From positions 1,116,001 through 1,180,000 of the forward strand of contig JAHQRK010000005.1 in assembly GCA_019828595.1 (NCBI GenBank): 64,000 bases of DNA, in the 5' to 3' direction. Positions 63,307 through 64,000 of the stretch are shown here, one piece after another. The position numbers were made by a program, and so were the translations under genes. This stretch comes from Aphanomyces cochlioides. Lineage: Eukaryota > Oomycota > Saprolegniomycetes > Saprolegniales > Verrucalvaceae. A model generated the notes under the pieces. It made no database searches, was not told the DNA's origin, and worked only from the letters and a program-made list of their open reading frames with translations. Position 1 is the stretch's first letter. Each line of letters starts with the position of its first letter.

Positions 63307-64000
63307 AATTTGTCTTGAACGTGTCATGGAAACCTGGAAGTGCCGACATGTAGATCGCGACCTAATTGCCACGCGAGAGAGATCGGAAGACGCGAGATTG
63401 TTCCGGGATGTTCAAGTCTGGGCAATCCGAGATTTCCATCCCGTCACACAGAGTCCGTCCGCTCAGTTTCGTCCAGACGTTAAACGATGACGCCAGTCCA
63501 GGGAACGTTGGGTGGAAGCTCTCTCATTGGCCTCGCAAGCGCTCGCGTCGCTCCGCTGCCGTGGTTTTTTCCAGAGTGGCAGGCGGTTTTCGACCCAGCG
63601 ACAACCTCATTTCGTGCCAGAGTTGACATGGAATAAATCCGACGATTTGATTGGCTCCATCTCGTTTTCAAAATAAATTCACCTGAATTATTGACCCAGC
63701 GACAACTACCGTCTGAGGTGCCGAGTTCAAATCGGGATGAACTTGCATGAGACGCCGTGATGGAGAGCTAGAAGCTAAGTACGTGGGTATGCTTCCCCGC
63801 GTTGTCTTTATGAAGATTATACTTCATAACAGTTTCTATCGATTTTTCCAGCTAGCCAAAGAGGATTCAAAGTTCCAGTTGCAAGGTTCAACGAGCAGAT
63901 CACCCACAAGATATTCCACAGGCACTGCTGCTCTGATGAGCTTGATGGAGAGAATGTAACCATCTCGAGGATATGTTTGGTCCGAGATTGCGAATTTAAG
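63307..64000. other. Unassigned host sequence
   Basis: GC-richer sequence with no recognised gene. A 15-bp phrase GACCCAGCGACAACx occurs twice (about 63592 and 63695). A frame near the right end (63747-63959 and an overlapping phase) may be the beginning of a gene cut by the window edge. Confidence 0.4.

Noticed and set aside
1..64000. tRNA and rRNA genes
   Set aside because: No cloverleaf A/B-box pairs or ribosomal signatures were recognised by eye; a tRNAscan run would be decisive.

Overview
The window looks like an oomycete nuclear genome, probably Saprolegniales (Aphanomyces-like). The pointers are a folate-biopterin (BT1) transporter, a Crinkler-type effector gene, and at least nine copies of a small protein made of five C-x4-C-x9-C-x2-H fingers with an acidic tail (the 'WRKY19-like' zinc fingers abundant in these organisms). 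The genus is inference. Host sequence has mid-range GC and is saturated with transposons.

Two endogenous Maverick/Polinton-like DNA viruses (polintoviruses or PLVs) dominate the window. Element A (9246-29494, very AT-rich core) has terminal inverted repeats (TIRs) of about 250 bp and a 5-bp target-site duplication (TSD), GCACT. Element B (43923-63216, higher GC) has 352-bp TIRs and a 6-bp TSD, CATCGA, and splits a zinc-finger gene. Both carry homologous virion and integration genes: double jelly-roll major capsid protein, minor capsid protein, packaging ATPase, adenovirus-type cysteine protease, a fibre with an S74 auto-processing chaperone, a pVI-like minor virion protein and an rve integrase with chromodomain. 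Each has a B-family DNA polymerase, of very different sequence. Element A also has a CRESS-virus-type Rep helicase; B has a GIY-YIG nuclease and an ExoX-C-like protein. Just inside the left TIR each element carries host-like cargo: a Crinkler gene in A, and a PD-(D/E)XK (Uma2-like) nuclease gene plus an unknown zinc-ribbon protein in B.

Layout: 0.7-2.4 kb BT1 transporter; 2.4-9.2 kb transposon relics (MULE-like element, long-TIR MITE) and two zinc-finger genes; 9.2-29.5 kb element A, itself hit by a mariner (inside the Crinkler), a Tc1-type element (inside the capsid gene) and a 593-bp palindrome; 30-36 kb zinc-finger copies, including an inverted duplication and a small capsid-gene relic from another virus; 36.3-40.8 kb a Copia retrotransposon; 41-44 kb more zinc-finger genes; 43.9-63.2 kb element B, with a second mariner; then the other half of the split zinc-finger gene and unassigned sequence.

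Most viral and transposon genes carry single-base frameshifts and some carry in-frame stops. Stops, nested insertions and truncations argue for real decay, but the even spread of single-base indels could partly be assembly error. No rRNA, tRNA or CRISPR array was recognised.
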